From an uncultured Clostridia bacterium (GTDB lineage: Bacteria > Bacillota > Clostridia > Oscillospirales > Acutalibacteraceae), in NCBI GenBank assembly GCA_947567585.1, contig CANONE010000101.1:1-7852 (forward strand): a DNA stretch of 7,852 bases, given 5' to 3'. The first letter of the stretch is position 1, and each line of letters opens with the position of its first letter. The translations under genes were made by a program, and so were the position numbers. Under the pieces are notes generated by a model. The model searched no databases. It had not been told where the DNA came from and saw nothing but the letters and a program-made list of their open reading frames with translations. Shown here one piece after another: positions 6,678 to 7,852 of this stretch.

Positions 6678-7520
6678 TCACCCCTCTATTTCCAGGATGG
6701 ACAGGGAATCGCGATTTATGATTTCTTCCAGCAGCTCCTCAGGGAACCGCGGAAAAGCGGTTCCCTGTACCAGGTCGTTCATCCTGCGAATCCCCTGGAT
6801 AGAACCCGCCGTAGTGGTAGCCGGGAAGTCCGAACCAAAAAACACCTTGCCGGAAACTCCATATTCCTTCACCAGAGTCATGGCCTGATAGAACTGGTAG
6901 GGCCGGTAGTACAGGGCCGAAAGGTCGGCATAAAGGTTGGGCTGGTGCCGGATGGCCGCCACGCATTCTTCTATCCAAGGGTGCCCCAGATGCGCGATGA
7001 CTATTTTCAGCTCTGGGAAGTCGCACACGGCCTGGTCCATATGAACCGGACGGGCATATTCCAAGGGAACCCCGCTGGAAAATGTGGTGGCCATATGTGT
7101 GATAATGGGAAGCCTATGCCGCTGGCAGTATGCAAAAATCCGGTAGTACTCCGGCGCTAAAGGGTGTACCCCCTGGTAGACCGGCCCCAGCTTTACCCCT
7201 TTACAGTGGTTCACCTCGTGCTCATAGGCCAGCTGGTCCATGTAGTCGTTCTCTGTAGGATCAATGGAGGCGAAGTAAATGTACTTTGGGTTCCGCTTTA
7301 CAAAGCTGCTGACAAATCCGTTCTCCACCTGCCAGCCCGTCTTCCCGCCCCGGATACCAAACACCACCGCCCGGTCCGCGGCGCGGGTGCCCTCCAAATA
7401 CTCCTCTTCCGTAAACCGGTAGGCGTGCGGGTCCATGCCGCAGCGGGCCAGATCGTCTCTCATCCGAGGGGTTAGATGCTGGGCGTCGTCTAAAAAGTGC
7501 GTGTGCAGATCCACAATCAA
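6678..7520 (-). CDS. Amidohydrolase-2 family (ACMSD-like/sugar-lactonase-like) metal hydrolase
   Basis: A 280-residue TIM-barrel metal enzyme of the amidohydrolase-2 group. The group includes decarboxylases such as ACMSD and the fucono-/rhamnono-lactonases (COG3618 type). Visible metal or active-site residues are the HTH at 6-8, Lys110 in KLGP, His142 in ITHM, His177 and His180 in IAHLGHP, and Asp231 in FGSDFP. It is the first gene of the run, 132 nt after the -10 box. The start is a TTG at 7520 with AGGAGG 8 nt upstream; it leads directly into MIVDLHTHF, the usual N-terminus of the fold. An ATG at 7527 is in another frame and begins one base from the ribosome site, so it was rejected. Lactone hydrolysis fits the neighbours, but decarboxylation or another hydrolysis cannot be excluded. 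No signal peptide is seen. Confidence 0.9.
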   Translation of the reverse strand: MIVDLHTHFLDDAQHLTPRMRDDLARCGMDPHAYRFTEEEYLEGTRAADRAVVFGIRGGKTGWQVENGFVSSFVKRNPKYIYFASIDPTENDYMDQLAYEHEVNHCKGVKLGPVYQGVHPLAPEYYRIFAYCQRHRLPIITHMATTFSSGVPLEYARPVHMDQAVCDFPELKIVIAHLGHPWIEECVAAIRHQPNLYADLSALYYRPYQFYQAMTLVKEYGVSGKVFFGSDFPATTTAGSIQGIRRMNDLVQGTAFPRFPEELLEEIINRDSLSILEIEG

Positions 7521-7528
7521 TGGGCATT

Positions 7529-7534
7529 CCTCCT
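7529..7534 (-). promoter_or_regulatory. Ribosome binding site deciding a TTG start
   Basis: AGGAGG on the minus strand, 8 nt before the TTG that begins the amidohydrolase gene. No in-frame ATG is suitably placed, so this site and the conserved N-terminus set the start. Confidence 0.75.
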
Positions 7535-7604
7535 TTCCCTAGAACAGGACCCTGTACAAATCTGAATGGGTGCGGTTCCTTTTCCCCATTGCGGAAAGTA
7601 AGCC

Positions 7605-7628
7605 TTTAGTTTATATATATAGACTAAA
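7605..7628. promoter_or_regulatory. 24-bp palindromic operator
   Basis: A dyad with outer arms TTTAGT (7605-7610) and ACTAAA (7623-7628) around an alternating T/A core. Eleven of 12 symmetric pairs match; only the 7611/7622 pair breaks symmetry. The site begins about 16 nt downstream of the predicted transcription start of the minus-strand operon. A bound dimeric repressor would therefore block elongation or the initial transcribed region. The binding protein is not in the window; a GntR-like or LacI-like regulator from the divergent gene is a guess. Confidence 0.65.
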
Positions 7629-7650
7629 TTCCGCTTTTGTTTCTGTTGAT

Positions 7651-7679
7651 ACAATAACACAATGCTTTGGCTTTGTCAA
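7651..7679 (-). promoter_or_regulatory. Sigma-A promoter of the catabolic operon
   Basis: Minus strand: a perfect -35 box TTGACA (7679-7674), a 17-nt spacer and the -10 box TATTGT (7656-7651, four of six matches). Expected start is near 7644. Just upstream of the -35 (about 7683-7703) lies a run of A- and T-tracts that could act as an UP element. It is the only good promoter found for the eight-gene run. Confidence 0.75.
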
Positions 7680-7682
7680 CCC

Positions 7683-7710
7683 ATTTCAAAAAAATTTTAT
7701 TGGTTTTTTC
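7683..7710. other. A/T-tract region between the divergent promoters
   Basis: Tracts of A7, T4 and T6 with few G or C lie directly upstream of the operon -35 box. Such tracts bend DNA and bind the RNA polymerase alpha subunit; that role here is inference. Confidence 0.4.
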
Positions 7711-7735
7711 TTCCATACCAGTAAATGACTGTGTG

Positions 7736-7745
7736 TTTTGCAAAA
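7736..7745. promoter_or_regulatory. Short palindrome upstream of the divergent promoter
   Basis: TTTTGCAAAA, a perfect 10-bp palindrome, ends 6 nt before the plus-strand -35 box. It could be an activator or regulator half-site, but a 10-bp A/T-rich palindrome also arises by chance. Confidence 0.25.
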
Positions 7746-7751
7746 AAGCTC

Positions 7752-7781
7752 TTGACAAATCCCGCTTTTACAGAATAAACT
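7752..7781 (+). promoter_or_regulatory. Divergent promoter reading to the right
   Basis: Plus strand: -35 TTGACA (7752-7757, perfect) and a weak -10 TAAACT (7776-7781) 18 nt on; AATAAA or ATAAAC with 16-17 nt spacing are alternatives. It points away from the operon toward a gene beyond the right edge, an arrangement usual for a regulator. Confidence 0.5.
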
Positions 7782-7788
7782 TGTGTAT

Positions 7789-7799
7789 GGGAGACTCCC
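7789..7799. promoter_or_regulatory. Palindrome at the start region of the divergent transcript
   Basis: GGGAG-A-CTCCC is a perfect 11-bp inverted repeat with a one-base centre. It sits where the plus-strand transcript should begin. It may be an operator; the one-base centre makes an RNA hairpin of this full length unlikely. Confidence 0.35.
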
Positions 7800-7844
7800 C
7801 TTGAAAGCGCCGGGTTTGGTAAATCATGTGAGGAAGTGCGAATC

Positions 7845-7852
7845 GTGGAAAC
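7845..7852 (+). CDS. Possible first codons of a divergent gene (partial)
   Basis: GTG at 7845 follows a GAGGAAG-like ribosome site with about 8 nt spacing and lies about 60 nt after the plus-strand promoter. Only two full codons are visible, so the product cannot be named. An ATG at 7826 is followed at once by TGA and is not a start. The call rests only on position. Confidence 0.2.

Larger units (their letters stand above)
7521..7644 (-). other. Long untranslated leader of the operon
   Basis: Between the expected transcription start near 7644 and the first codon are about 124 nt. They hold the palindromic operator (7605-7628), flanked by GCGGAA (7634-7629) and TTCCGC (7596-7591), so the RNA could form a long stem with an 8-nt bulge on one side. 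A small ACAGG-AC-CCTGT inverted repeat (7544-7555) follows. I recognise no known riboswitch. The extent depends on the promoter call. Confidence 0.45.

Noticed and set aside
7525..7527. ATG as start of the amidohydrolase gene
   Set aside because: It is in the wrong frame for the conserved protein and only one base from the ribosome site.
7610..7622. TATATA in the leader as a second -10 box
   Set aside because: No -35 box at suitable distance on the minus strand; it is better explained as the core of the palindrome.
7800..7816. Possible catabolite-repression (cre) site TTGAAAGCG...
   Set aside because: Only the left half matches the cre consensus; the right half is G-rich and does not fit.

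Overview
The window looks like part of a carbohydrate- or sugar-acid-utilisation locus from a Gram-positive gut-type Clostridia (Firmicutes). The evidence is strong AGGAGG ribosome sites, a lipoprotein substrate-binding protein with an LSAC lipobox, an LplB-type permease, TTGACA/TATTGT-type promoter boxes and frequent GTG/TTG starts. The coding DNA is clearly G+C-rich while the intergenic region is A+T-rich, which would fit an Oscillospiraceae/Lachnospiraceae-like genome. This placement is inference.

Layout: every gene seen in full is on the minus strand, in one tightly packed run read from right to left. A promoter at 7651-7679, with a near-perfect 24-bp palindromic operator just downstream (7605-7628), precedes an amidohydrolase-2 family enzyme (7520-6678). 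Then come a zinc-dependent medium-chain dehydrogenase (6648-5638), a mandelate racemase/enolase-superfamily dehydratase-like protein (5529-4516), a UlaG-like metallo-beta-lactamase-fold hydrolase (4501-3758), an RraA-fold aldolase-like protein (3724-3065), a PIG-L deacetylase-like protein (3030-2329), a lipoprotein solute-binding protein (2275-527) and the start of an ABC permease (405 to beyond the left edge). Gaps are 14 to 121 nt and no gene overlaps the next. The largest gap, between binding protein and permease, holds a terminator-like hairpin that probably lowers permease expression. On the far right a plus-strand promoter (7752-7781) and a possible GTG start at 7845 suggest a divergent gene, perhaps the regulator.

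Working model (inference): the ABC system imports a sugar, sugar acid or derivatised oligosaccharide. PIG-L removes an acyl group, the dehydrogenase oxidises the sugar, and one or both hydrolases (amidohydrolase-2 and UlaG-like) open a lactone. The enolase-superfamily enzyme dehydrates the acid to a 2-keto-3-deoxy acid, and the RraA-like enzyme cleaves it to pyruvate plus an aldehyde. This would be a non-phosphorylative route, and no sugar kinase is present in the window. The substrate cannot be read from sequence.

Two proteins appear internally shortened. The enolase-superfamily protein lacks about 45-50 residues of its capping domain, and the dehydrogenase lacks about 3 residues in its Rossmann domain. 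Both changes keep the reading frame. No RNA gene, CRISPR array or insertion sequence was recognised.
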